Source: Mesorhizobium sp. 65-26 (lineage in GTDB: Bacteria > Pseudomonadota > Alphaproteobacteria > Rhizobiales > Rhizobiaceae). Taken from it: a stretch of 64,000 nt of DNA. Below the pieces are notes generated by a model, which saw nothing but the letters and a program-made list of their open reading frames with translations, was not told the origin of the DNA and did no database searches. The stretch covers positions 62,001 through 126,000 of the forward strand of contig MKVL01000039.1 in the NCBI GenBank assembly GCA_001899205.1, written 5' to 3'. Both the position numbers and the translations under genes were made by a program. Shown piece by piece: positions 9,156-16,595 of this stretch. Position 1 is the stretch's first letter. Each line of letters begins with the position of its first letter.

Positions 9156-10340
9156 TCACCAGCCTTTCTTGGGTCTGAAATCCTTGGTCTTGATGGAATC
9201 CGGCCAGACCAGTTCCAGGTTGCCGTCCTGGATCTGAAGGAACGAGGTTGGCGTCATGGTGTTCTGGACGCCATCGAATTTGACGGGGCCGTTGATCGTA
9301 TCGAAGGTCTGCGAGGCGATCGCCTCACGGATCTTTTCCTTGTCCAGGCCGGCGGTCGCCACCGCCTGCTGAAGTATCTCCATCGACATGTAAGAGAGCA
9401 CGCTGTCCAGAGCGTCCGGCGCCTCCTTGTACTTCGCCAGATAGGCGTCATAGAACGGCCGGGCCCTTGGCCATTTGCTCTGGTTGGGCGACCAGTGGCC
9501 GACCGTCACCATATTGTCCACGCCGGCGCCGAAGGCCTGCTGGTAAGCGGAAATGGTCGCGCCGATCAGCGACAGCACGAAGGGCGCTTTCACGTTCAGC
9601 TGCTTGGCCTGCGTGGCGAACAGGAACGTATCGGACGGATAGCTCAGCACGATGAACGCATCCGGACTGGACTGGTTGGCGCCGCTGATGAGCGTCGTCA
9701 TGTCCTTGATATCAGGCGGGAAATCCTCATTCGCCACCAGCTTGATGCCGTTCTTCTCCAACGCCGGAAGCAGATAGGCCTTGATCTCCTGCGCCAGCGG
9801 CAGGACGTTGGCGAAGACGGCGGCTGTCTTGACGTTTTCCTTGGCCATGAAGGCGGCGAGTTCCTCGCCCACCTTGTCGGGGATGACGGCCGTCGGGAAC
9901 CAGATATAGCCAGGCTTGACTTCGCGCAGCTTCACCGAGGCGGCGGTGTTTCCGACCATGGGGAATTTGTGCTTGGCCAGCACCGGCGCGATCGCAAGAT
10001 GGATCGGCGTGCTCCACGGGGCCGCGAGCAGGTCGACATTGTCCTCGGTGATCAGCTTCTCGTAGATGCGGACGGCATTGGCGGGGTTGGACTGGTCATC
10101 GTAGCTGACGAATTCGACCGGCCGGCGCTGGCCGCCGATCTCGAGCCCGCCGGCCGCGTTGACCTGATCCTTCCACAGTTCATAGGCGTTGACCTGGGAG
10201 GGAGCCGCCTGCGCGAACAGCCCCGTGAGGCACATCGAATAGCCGATGCGCACGGGATTGTCGGCGGCGACTGCAAGGCGCGTCGCGGGCGCCAGCGCGG
10301 CTGCGGCAAGGAACGTTCTGCGGTTGATGACGAATGCCAT
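9156..10340 (-). CDS. LIV-type ABC transporter substrate-binding protein
   Basis: Periplasmic receptor of the importer (Peripla_BP_6 fold), 394 residues. The N-terminus has twin arginines in INRRTFLAAAALAPATRLAVA, so export may be by Tat, with cleavage near residue 25. It continues with the family start NPVRIGYSMCLTGLFAQAAP. The frame is open to 10388, but ATG 10340 has GGAGGT four bases upstream. It leads the operon livKHMGF-monooxygenase. Its promoter region carries two copies of the 18-bp motif also found before the Hod-like dioxygenase gene. The ligand is not known; context suggests an aromatic N-heterocycle. Confidence 0.9.
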   Translation of the reverse strand: MAFVINRRTFLAAAALAPATRLAVAADNPVRIGYSMCLTGLFAQAAPSQVNAYELWKDQVNAAGGLEIGGQRRPVEFVSYDDQSNPANAVRIYEKLITEDNVDLLAAPWSTPIHLAIAPVLAKHKFPMVGNTAASVKLREVKPGYIWFPTAVIPDKVGEELAAFMAKENVKTAAVFANVLPLAQEIKAYLLPALEKNGIKLVANEDFPPDIKDMTTLISGANQSSPDAFIVLSYPSDTFLFATQAKQLNVKAPFVLSLIGATISAYQQAFGAGVDNMVTVGHWSPNQSKWPRARPFYDAYLAKYKEAPDALDSVLSYMSMEILQQAVATAGLDKEKIREAIASQTFDTINGPVKFDGVQNTMTPTSFLQIQDGNLELVWPDSIKTKDFRPKKGW

Positions 10341-10440
10341 GGTACCTCCTCCGGCGCGTCGGCGCGCATCCCTGTCGTGGCTCCACAAATCGAGTTGGGA
10401 GCTGTTCCCACATCATTTCCTGGCGCCTTGTGGCACTCTT

Positions 10441-10458
10441 GAACGAATGATGTTCTTT
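10441..10458 (-). promoter_or_regulatory. Operator-like site, liv proximal
   Basis: Read leftward this is AAAGAAC-ATC-ATTCGTTC. It matches 16 of the 18-bp consensus AAAGAACnnnATTCGCTA, apart from the last positions. It lies at the expected transcription start of the liv operon and 48 bp from the distal copy, exactly the spacing seen before the dioxygenase gene. Confidence 0.65.
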
Positions 10459-10459
10459 A

Positions 10460-10488
10460 AAGAATGCCAGCATCGCGGGCAGTGTCAA
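10460..10488 (-). promoter_or_regulatory. Predicted sigma-70 promoter of the liv operon
   Basis: On the leftward strand a perfect -35 box TTGACA (10488-10483) is followed after 17 bp by ATTCTT (10465-10460) as a -10 box. The -35 box adjoins the distal operator copy, so a bound repressor would block polymerase. Confidence 0.6.
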
Positions 10489-10506
10489 TAGCGAATTACG
10501 TTCTTT
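10489..10506 (-). promoter_or_regulatory. Operator-like site, liv distal
   Basis: Read leftward: AAAGAAC-GTA-ATTCGCTA, directly followed by TTGACA. The same 25-bp arrangement with only the three spacer bases different occurs at 11372-11396 before the dioxygenase gene, on the opposite strand. This near identity outside coding sequence points to a common regulator, most simply the TetR protein encoded between the two promoters. Confidence 0.75.
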
Positions 10507-10660
10507 TATAAATTGGAATGCGGCGACCCTCGACACACGGCGCCGCCCTCCCCGGCGATGCAGGCTCACCCGGGCATAGCTATCAAGCGCGCGATGAAGG
10601 AGGTGGTCGCTGCGGCGGGATTTGTCCAGCCAGGCGGAGCGGAGACGCGGTTGCGGCGGC

Positions 10661-11317
10661 TTAGTGACGAGCCCCGTCGAGCAGCATCGCGACCAGAGCC
10701 TGCTCCACGTCGGTTATGTCGGTGCTGTCTTGGCTGCCCGCGCGCACGGCTTTCACCCGCAGCGCCACGCCGTCGAACGTGAGCATGAGAAGCCTGGCAA
10801 AGGCCTGCAGGCGCGCATCCTCGGGCGTGTAGCCATCGATCGCGTCGCTGACGATCTGGACGATCTTCTTCTCCGCCCAATGCAGCAGGTCGGGCTTGTA
10901 TTTGTCCTTGGGCATGACGATGGCAAGGCCCTCCATCAAGGCGGAGGTGTAGCCGGTCTTGTCGTCCGCGATCCCGTCGAGAAGGCCATGGACGAGGTGC
11001 TGTATCTTCTTCTCCGGCGTCTTTGCCCGCGACACGCCGCGCTCGAGCGCGGTGATCTGCGAGCGGAACCACGGTTCGTAGATGGTGAAATAGATCTGCA
11101 GCTTGGACTCGAAATAGACGTAGACGTTGGACGGCGCGATGCCCGCCCCCTTGGCGATCTTGGCGACCGTCGTGTCCATGTAGCTCGTCATCGCGATTTG
11201 CGACGCGGCCGACGTCAGGATCGCCTGCCTGACCGATTCATTCTTAACGCGAGCCAAGACCGCCCCCTCGAACAACACTGAGTTACCACGCTTTAGCGTG
11301 AATTCGCCGTTGCTCAA
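10661..11317 (-). CDS. TetR-family transcriptional regulator
   Basis: DNA-binding regulator of 218 residues. The TetR-type helix-turn-helix is at about residues 48-68: MDTTVAKIAKGAGIAPSNVY followed by VYFESKLQIYFTIYEPW. The C-terminal ligand domain is unlike any that I can name. The N-terminus before VLARVKNESVRQAILTSAA is longer than usual, so an internal start is possible. It lies between the liv/monooxygenase operon, same strand, and the divergent dioxygenase gene. The four shared operator-like sites flanking it make it the natural candidate repressor of both, probably relieved by the imported compound or a derived metabolite. Sites at 11373-11438 would also place its own promoter under control. 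Confidence 0.9.
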   Translation of the reverse strand: MSNGEFTLKRGNSVLFEGAVLARVKNESVRQAILTSAASQIAMTSYMDTTVAKIAKGAGIAPSNVYVYFESKLQIYFTIYEPWFRSQITALERGVSRAKTPEKKIQHLVHGLLDGIADDKTGYTSALMEGLAIVMPKDKYKPDLLHWAEKKIVQIVSDAIDGYTPEDARLQAFARLLMLTFDGVALRVKAVRAGSQDSTDITDVEQALVAMLLDGARH

Positions 11318-11372
11318 ACAGGCGAGCCGATGCTGCGTGCCTTCGGATGATACGACGGGATTTGAAATCTAA

Positions 11373-11390
11373 AAAGAACAATATTCGCTA
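11373..11390 (+). promoter_or_regulatory. Operator-like site, dioxygenase distal
   Basis: AAAGAAC-AAT-ATTCGCTA, immediately followed by the TTGACA -35 box of the rightward promoter. It matches the liv distal site in all but the central three bases, including the flanking TTGACA. Confidence 0.75.
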
Positions 11391-11420
11391 TTGACATCGA
11401 TCCCGCAGGATACCTTCATA
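11391..11420 (+). promoter_or_regulatory. Predicted sigma-70 promoter of the dioxygenase gene
   Basis: TTGACA at 11391-11396 and TTCATA at 11415-11420, separated by 18 bp. The box order and the two flanking operator-like sites mirror the liv promoter. The start codon lies 100 bp downstream. Confidence 0.6.
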
Positions 11421-11438
11421 AGAGAATATCATTCGCTA
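11421..11438 (+). promoter_or_regulatory. Operator-like site, dioxygenase proximal
   Basis: AGAGAAT-ATC-ATTCGCTA, at the expected transcription start, 48 bp from the distal site. The core GAAT-ATC-ATTC is a perfect inverted repeat here, which suggests that the bound protein is a dimer reading GAAY/ATTC half-sites. Confidence 0.65.
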
Positions 11439-11519
11439 ATGAGCACGAAGCTGGCCATGGCGGAAGCGATGGCCAATGGCTTGGATCATCGAGGGACCGA
11501 GCAAAAAGGGAGAAGCAGA

Positions 11520-12305
11520 ATGCCGACGTTGCGGATCAACGACCACCCGATCGACTATCTCGAATTCGGCAATCCGGAAGCGGAGGCCATCGTCCTCCTG
11601 TCGGGCTGGGCGCAGGACAACCGCCTTTTCAAATATCTTTCGCCGTTGCTGGCCGAAAAATTCCACGTGCTCGTGCCCGACTACCGCGGGCACGACGCCA
11701 ACGAGACCGTGCATGGCGATTTCGGCACCGAGGAATTGATCGACGACATCGCGGCTTTCATCAAGCTGAAGGCGCCGAAGAACCCGCTGCTGGTCTCGAC
11801 CTCGCATGGCTGCTGGGTCAACATCGGCGTGTGCGAGCGCCTGGGTTTCGAGAAGACCGTGCTGATCGACTGGCTGATGCAGCCGCATCCGGGTTTCGTC
11901 AAGCAGCTCGAGGATGGGCAGGACCCTCAGCGCTACAAGGAAGGCCGCGACTCCTTCTTCAACGAGTGGGAAGCGGCGACCGACAATGTCGACGTCATCA
12001 ACCACATGAAGAAGGAAATGGCCTGGTTCTCAGGGCCGATGTGGATGCGCGCCTGCCGCGAGATCCTGAGGGCGTATGACAAATACGGCTCGCCCCTGAA
12101 GCGCATGGAGGGACTGAAGAAGCAGCCCCGGCTCATCCATATCTATTCCCAGCCTCTGTCGGCCGACTACCGGAAATTCCAGGAGGACTATTCGTCCGAA
12201 CACCCCTGGTTCCGGCCGGTCCATATTCCCGGGCAGACGCATTTCCCGACGCTCGAGAATCCGGAAGCAGTCGCCGCGGCAATCGCGGATTTTCGCCGGA
12301 GCTAG
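11520..12305 (+). CDS. Cofactor-free 2,4-dioxygenase of the Hod/Qdo/AqdC type (alpha/beta hydrolase fold)
   Basis: Alpha/beta-hydrolase-fold protein of 261 residues. It closely resembles 1H-3-hydroxy-4-oxoquinaldine 2,4-dioxygenase (Hod), an enzyme that opens the N-heterocyclic ring with O2 and releases CO without metal or flavin. Matching blocks are GWAQDNRLFKYL (residues 29-40), VPDYRGHD (52-59), SHGCW (95-99) with the nucleophile-elbow Ser95, IDWLMQPHPGF with Asp117, and EHPWF followed by THFP with His241. These correspond in order to the Ser, Asp and His of Hod; the SHGxW and DWLM motifs separate this group from ordinary esterases. ATG 11520 has GGGAG eight bases upstream; a start at 11440 is less likely. 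Substrate is inferred: a 3-hydroxy-4(1H)-quinolone. An ordinary hydrolase cannot be fully excluded. Confidence 0.75.
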   Translation: MPTLRINDHPIDYLEFGNPEAEAIVLLSGWAQDNRLFKYLSPLLAEKFHVLVPDYRGHDANETVHGDFGTEELIDDIAAFIKLKAPKNPLLVSTSHGCWVNIGVCERLGFEKTVLIDWLMQPHPGFVKQLEDGQDPQRYKEGRDSFFNEWEAATDNVDVINHMKKEMAWFSGPMWMRACREILRAYDKYGSPLKRMEGLKKQPRLIHIYSQPLSADYRKFQEDYSSEHPWFRPVHIPGQTHFPTLENPEAVAAAIADFRRS

Positions 12306-12412
12306 TTCCTGACCGGGCGGAAGGTCGTTCGCAGCCCGTTGGACGACGCGATGCGGCGCCGGCATTGGCCGGAGAGCACTGAGCGCAGCGCGGTTGGCGC
12401 TACGCTCACGCC

Positions 12413-12456
12413 GGGATCATCGATGGTATGATCCGGGATCATCGATGGTGTGATCC
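12413..12456. repeat. Two tandem 22-bp units, each an inverted repeat
   Basis: Units 12413-12434 and 12435-12456 are identical except for one base. Each contains GGATCA and TGATCC as arms around a 7-9 nt loop. They lie between the ends of the convergent genes for the dioxygenase and the YceI protein, so they could form a bidirectional terminator or be a protein-binding site. Confidence 0.7.
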
Positions 12457-12496
12457 TTGCCATGCCATCAGGCGAAACGCCTCACGGCTTTCCGCC

Positions 12497-13114
12497 TCAC
12501 TGGAACTGGTAGTCGGCGGGAACCATCTGCGTTTCGATGGCGAAGGTCACTTCGTCGCCAAGCTCGGGTATGGCGAAGTCCAGTCCCCATTCGCTGCGCC
12601 GGATGCTCCCCGTTGCCGAGAAGCCGATCTTCGGCACGCCCATCATCGGGTGTTCGGCCATCGAGCCGTTGAAGGTGACGTCGAGCGTCGCCGGATGCGT
12701 CTGGCCACGGAAGGTGAGCAGGCCTTCGACGGTGCCGGTCTTCTCGCCCGACACGTGGATCTTTTTCGAGACGAAGGTGATCGGCTTGGCGGCCAGGAAT
12801 GTCTCCTCGCCGCCGATCTCGGCGTCGAAATTGACCCGCTCCGGCCACGGATAGTCGGTGCGGACCGAAAGCGGATCGATCGCGACCGACAGTGTCGACG
12901 CCTCCGGCTTTGCAGGGTTCCAGTCGAGCCGCGCATCGACCTTGGTGAAGCGCGCGGTGTAGTGCGACAGGCCGGAATGGTTGAACGACCAGTTGAAGCT
13001 CGAATGCGAGGGATCGGTCTTGTAGGCGCCGCCTGGCGCCGGATCGGTGGCGGCGGCAATGGCATAGGTCGTGCTCAACGCGAGACCGAGGGAGAGTGCA
13101 GCTATGCGAAGCAT
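12497..13114 (-). CDS. YceI family periplasmic protein
   Basis: Secreted lipocalin-like protein of 205 residues. A clear signal peptide (hydrophobic core, cleavage near AIAAA, residue 21) precedes the YceI domain, which has the typical YKTDPSHSSFNWSFNHSGLS start, ARFTKVDARLDWNP and the HPATLDVTFNG block. YceI proteins bind polyisoprenoids or amphiphilic lipids; some are induced by base or osmotic stress. The gene is followed on the same strand by nothing and preceded, 40 bp upstream, by the N-acetyltransferase gene, so both may form one unit. Molecular role here is unknown. Confidence 0.92.
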   Translation of the reverse strand: MLRIAALSLGLALSTTYAIAAATDPAPGGAYKTDPSHSSFNWSFNHSGLSHYTARFTKVDARLDWNPAKPEASTLSVAIDPLSVRTDYPWPERVNFDAEIGGEETFLAAKPITFVSKKIHVSGEKTGTVEGLLTFRGQTHPATLDVTFNGSMAEHPMMGVPKIGFSATGSIRRSEWGLDFAIPELGDEVTFAIETQMVPADYQFQ

Positions 13115-13154
13115 GGATGTTTCCTTGAATCCGTATTGGTGAAGCGGCGCCCGG

Positions 13155-14000
13155 TCAGGCGGCCTTGTCGCGGCCGACGGCCTGGACCCTCTCCCAGACG
13201 CGACCGGGCTGCGGAACGTCGAGGTCGAAGACGGTTTCGAACGTCTCGGCGAGATGGTCGGTGCTCGTTATGAACTGCTCGGTGAGGCTGTTCGCCTTGA
13301 CGCGGCGCAGGCAGTCGTTCTGCAACGAGATGTAGCCGTCCGCCGTGTGCCGGAGCACCGCGAGCGCATTCGTGAAGGGCGAGCCGGGATCGTGCATCAG
13401 CCAGCCATGCGTCGCGGCCATGGTGGCCTCGTCGCTATGGTCCGGCCTGAAATCGAAGCTTTTCGCGATGCCGCGCGGATGGTTGTTGAAGCGCAGCCAG
13501 CCGCCTTCTTCCAAAGTGATCGAAAAATCGAAGCCGCGCTGGCTGAATGGCCCGACGGCCAGCGGCACCGGTTCGACGATGGCATCCGCCACGCCGACTT
13601 CGGCCAGATAGGGACGGTCGAGATCGACGCGCAGGGTCAGGTGGTTGCCGATGGCGAGGTCGCCGAGCCTTTCACGATCGACCCCGCCGCAAAGGCGCGT
13701 CACCCGGAAGCCCAGCCCTGCCAGAGCGGCGCCCAGCAGGCCGTTCATCTCGTAGCACCAGCCGCCGCGCCGGCCCGCTACCATCTTGGCGTGGGCAGCC
13801 GCCGGCGTGATCGAGGACGGCCATCCCATGAAGGCATCCAGCGCCTCCCAGGTGAAGGCCATGAGGTGCGCCCGGTGAAGCCTCGACAGGCTGTCGACGT
13901 CGAGAGAGCCCGGCCGCTCCATTCCGATACGTGCGAGGTAGGCGTCGAGCTGGTCGGCGCTGAGGGTCATTCCATTTTCGTTTGAAGGCGCGTGCGTCAT
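13155..14000 (-). CDS. Arylamine N-acetyltransferase family protein with Glu at the catalytic Asp position
   Basis: NAT-fold enzyme of 281 residues, the usual length. Known members move acetyl from acetyl-CoA to arylamines through a Cys-His-Asp triad. Here the nucleophile is Cys82 in GRRGGWCYEMNGL and the histidine is His120 in GNHLTLRVDL. The place of the usual Asp (canonical DVGFG) reads AEVGVAD, so Glu134 replaces it. ATG 14000 is preceded by AAAGGAGA; the upstream frame to 14213 is not needed. Activity may be retained, changed or lost. It lies near a putative quinolone degradation locus, whose pathway would yield N-acylanthranilates, but there is no direct link. Confidence 0.88.
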   Translation of the reverse strand: MTHAPSNENGMTLSADQLDAYLARIGMERPGSLDVDSLSRLHRAHLMAFTWEALDAFMGWPSSITPAAAHAKMVAGRRGGWCYEMNGLLGAALAGLGFRVTRLCGGVDRERLGDLAIGNHLTLRVDLDRPYLAEVGVADAIVEPVPLAVGPFSQRGFDFSITLEEGGWLRFNNHPRGIAKSFDFRPDHSDEATMAATHGWLMHDPGSPFTNALAVLRHTADGYISLQNDCLRRVKANSLTEQFITSTDHLAETFETVFDLDVPQPGRVWERVQAVGRDKAA

Positions 14001-14272
14001 CCTTCGGTCTCCTTTCGATGGACCGTTGTCGAGGGTTCTCGATGTTGTGTTTCGAAGTGGCTGGTCGCCGTCTCGGACGACCTTGCATTGGCGGACGCCC
14101 GCGCTTGGCGTGCATCCACCCGTGATGGGTATTGTTCGTTCTCCACACCGTCCGGCCGGTACGGCGCCTCTATAGCGCTCCGGAAAACCGGGCGTTCCTA
14201 AATGAATGTGCAAGGCGTGCCCGATATCCTAAAAGTTTGCTAAGCAGGGCTGGGGCGGAGACGGGGACGGCG

Positions 14273-14746
14273 GTGCGGCTCGACGACAAGCTTCTCGAAT
14301 TTTTCAGGCGGCCGTTGATGTGCATCATCGCCGGAGCCGACGCCGCCGGCCGCCCCTCGGCGGGACGCGGTGTCGGCTTCGACGTGCTGGCAGACCGCGA
14401 GACTTTGGACGTCATTTTCTCCGCCTGGCAATGGCCGCGCCTGGAGGCCGACATCCGGCAGACGGGGCGGGTCGCCGCCACCTTCGTCAGCCCTTCGGAC
14501 TATGTCAGCTTCCAGCTCAAGGGTGCCGCCACAATGCAGGACACCGGGGCGCCGGACCTCGATCGCGCCGAACGCTTCATGACGGCGGCGACGAACGAGC
14601 TCGAATCCCTCGGCGTGCCCCGGCCGCTCATCGCGCCCTGGCTGACCGCCCGCGAGGCGCGGGTCGCCCGGCTCGACATCCGCGAAATCTATGTCCAGAC
14701 ACCCGGCCCGCTTGCCGGCATGCTGGCCGGCGCGAGATCGCAATGA
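14273..14746 (+). CDS. Pyridoxamine 5'-phosphate oxidase-like flavin split-barrel protein
   Basis: Protein of about 157 residues with the split-barrel fold of the PNPOx-like group: a hydrophobic strand PLMCIIAGADAAGRPSAGRGVGFDVL, then strands ending with GRVAATFVSPSDYVSFQLKG, as in general stress FMN-binding proteins. The start is uncertain: GTG 14273 fits the beginning of the fold, and the frame is open upstream to 14132. Its stop overlaps the start of the next gene in an ATGA, so the two are coupled and their products may act together. Members bind flavin, F420 or haem and their substrates are usually unknown. Confidence 0.7.
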   Translation: MRLDDKLLEFFRRPLMCIIAGADAAGRPSAGRGVGFDVLADRETLDVIFSAWQWPRLEADIRQTGRVAATFVSPSDYVSFQLKGAATMQDTGAPDLDRAERFMTAATNELESLGVPRPLIAPWLTAREARVARLDIREIYVQTPGPLAGMLAGARSQ

Positions 14747-16086
14747 GCCTGCGTCTTTCCGATCTCTCGGCCTGTTTCGAGGGCGTCATCCCCTCCATCA
14801 TCGCCACCGCCTCGGCCGACGGCATGCCGAACATCTCCTATCTTTCCCATGTCGTACGGATCGACGAGGAGCATGTCGCGCTGTCCAACCAGTTCTTCGC
14901 CAAGACGGCGGCGAACGTGCGCGCCAACCCGAAGGTGACGCTTATCCTCGTCGACGGCTTTACGGGCGACCAGTTCCTGCTCGACATCGGCTTCATGCGT
15001 TCCGTCGATGCCGGCCCGCTGTTCGACAGGATCGCGCTCCAGCTCAAGGCGAGCAGCGCGCAGGTGGGCATGTCCGAGGTCATGCGGCTGCGGAGCGCCG
15101 ATGTCTTTCGCGTGCACGGGATCGAGAAAGTACCCTCCCCGGTGGAGACGGCGCCGGGTGTGGTCGGCAGAGATTCCGTCAGCCTGCCTGCTCTTTCCGA
15201 CGCCATCAAGGCGCTCGAGCGGCAGGCCGACGCGGACGAGATCATCGACAGCCTTCTGGGTGGCGTCCAGCGCGTGCTCGGCTACGACAACGCGCTCGTG
15301 CTCATCCACGACAGCCATCGCGGCTCCCTGGTCACGACCGGGAGCATCGGCTACGAGCGCTCGGGTCTGGGATCGGAGATCGCCAGCAGCGAGGGGCTGA
15401 TCGGCTCGGCGGCAACGAACGGGCAGACGATCAAGGTCAACGACATGAGCCGCGTGCGGCGACTCGGCGAGGCCATCAGCCTGGAAGCCGAGGCCTCGGA
15501 AAACGCGACGCGCGTCGTCACTTTCCCGCAATTGCCCAGGGTGGTGAGCCAGATCGCCGTTCCCATGGTGGCGCGTAACACCCTGATAGGGGTGCTTTTC
15601 ATCGAAAGCACGCAACGGCTGGCCTTCCGCGAGGAAGACGAGGCCGCCCTCGAAATCCTCGCCGGACAGGCCGCCGGCGCCCTGCGCGCCAGCGAACGGG
15701 AGGCAGCCGCGGCCCAGCCGACGCAGGTTCCGCCCCCGCCCCGCCTCGCCTCCGGCGGCGGGGAAATCCGCGTCGTCCATCACCGTGTAGACGACAGTGT
15801 GTTCGTCGACGGCACATACATCGTAAAGGGCATTGCCGGCGCGCTGCTTCGCCTGATGCTCGAATGGCACCTGAAGGACGGAAGCGAGGTGTTCACCAAC
15901 CGGGAGATGCGGCTGGCCCTGGGCGGCCGCATGCCCGAGATCAAGGACAATCTCGAGACCCGATTGCTGCTCCTTCGCCGCCGGCTCGAAGAGAAGCAGG
16001 CCCCCATCCAGATCGTTCGCGTGGGCAGGGGCCGCATTCGCCTCGAGGCGACGGGGCCGCTGCTGCTCGACGCCGCGCGCGAATAA
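14743..16086 (+). CDS. Fusion protein: flavin split barrel, GAF domain, winged-helix-like C-terminus
   Basis: A 447-residue three-part protein. Residues 1-130 form a PNPOx-like split barrel (PSIIATASADGMPNISYLSH, then FFAKTAANVRANPKVTLILVD). Residues 155-322 form a GAF sensor domain with the typical LIGSAATNGQTIKVNDMS and VVSQIAVPMVARNTLIGVLFIES. A proline-rich linker (QVPPPPRL) leads to residues 345-447, which look like an OmpR-type winged helix (FTNREMRLALG, then ETRLLLLRRRLEE and a RVGRGRIRLE hairpin). It may be a transcription regulator sensing flavin redox or a small ligand. Domains are seen; the role is inferred. ATGA overlap with the preceding flavin-barrel gene. Confidence 0.75.
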   Translation: MSLRLSDLSACFEGVIPSIIATASADGMPNISYLSHVVRIDEEHVALSNQFFAKTAANVRANPKVTLILVDGFTGDQFLLDIGFMRSVDAGPLFDRIALQLKASSAQVGMSEVMRLRSADVFRVHGIEKVPSPVETAPGVVGRDSVSLPALSDAIKALERQADADEIIDSLLGGVQRVLGYDNALVLIHDSHRGSLVTTGSIGYERSGLGSEIASSEGLIGSAATNGQTIKVNDMSRVRRLGEAISLEAEASENATRVVTFPQLPRVVSQIAVPMVARNTLIGVLFIESTQRLAFREEDEAALEILAGQAAGALRASEREAAAAQPTQVPPPPRLASGGGEIRVVHHRVDDSVFVDGTYIVKGIAGALLRLMLEWHLKDGSEVFTNREMRLALGGRMPEIKDNLETRLLLLRRRLEEKQAPIQIVRVGRGRIRLEATGPLLLDAARE

Positions 16087-16261
16087 CCGAGAGCGAACCG
16101 CGACCTCGAATTCGGGTCACCAGGAACCGACCAGCCCATAGGCCAGGAATCCAGACTCTAGGCTCCGCGTCTCCAATTGACCGCGCCCGCGCCCCGGATT
16201 CTTGACAAGCCATCCCAGCGGGTTTGAGGTCCTGCGGCAGTTCCTGCGCACGAGGACGACC

Positions 16262-16570
16262 ATGCGAAAATATGTTTTGGCTTGCCTGTTCAGTCTCACC
16301 ATGGGCATGAGCCTGCCGCTTACAGCGGTGACCCCCGCGGAAGCGCTGACCGTCAACATCAATGTCGGCTCCAGCCTCAACCACGGCCGGGCGATTACGT
16401 GCGCCCAGGGCCAGAGGCTCTTGCAGAATCGCGGATTTCGCGATGTCCGCCGCGTGGACTGCCGTGGACGCTTCTATGTCTACCACGCACGCCGCGGCGG
16501 CGGTCGTTTCGAGATAACGATCAACGCGCGCACCGGCCGCGTCTCGGATTTCCGCCGCATCCGCTGGTAG
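16262..16570 (+). CDS. Small secreted protein of unknown function
   Basis: A 102-residue protein with a convincing Sec signal peptide (MRKYVLACLFSLTMGMSL, cleavage near AEA, residue 30). The mature part is basic and has two cysteines (ITCAQGQRLL and VDCRGRFYVYHARR), which could form one disulfide. The pattern of repeated FRDVRRVDC and FEITINARTGRVSDFRRI resembles small PepSY-like or rhizobial hypothetical periplasmic proteins. I do not recognise a specific family. The ATG at 16262 has GAGG upstream; a TTGACA box occurs at 16202. The next gene follows after 25 bp, possibly in the same unit. Confidence 0.75.
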   Translation: MRKYVLACLFSLTMGMSLPLTAVTPAEALTVNINVGSSLNHGRAITCAQGQRLLQNRGFRDVRRVDCRGRFYVYHARRGGGRFEITINARTGRVSDFRRIRW

Positions 16571-16595
16571 GCCGGGCCGGATCTGGAAAGCTGGC

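Larger units (their letters stand above)
10341..10660. other. Promoter region of the liv/monooxygenase operon
   Basis: This 320-bp gap separates the tetR stop from the start of the binding-protein gene, both leftward. It is AT-richer around 10440-10515 and holds a convincing leftward promoter and two operator-like repeats, annotated separately. The leader between the promoter and the start codon is about 110 bp. The part from 10515 to 10660 shows no recognisable gene or hairpin with a T-run. Confidence 0.6.

Noticed and set aside
12413-12456. Possible CRISPR-like array
   Set aside because: Only two units directly adjoining, with no spacers and no cas genes in the window.
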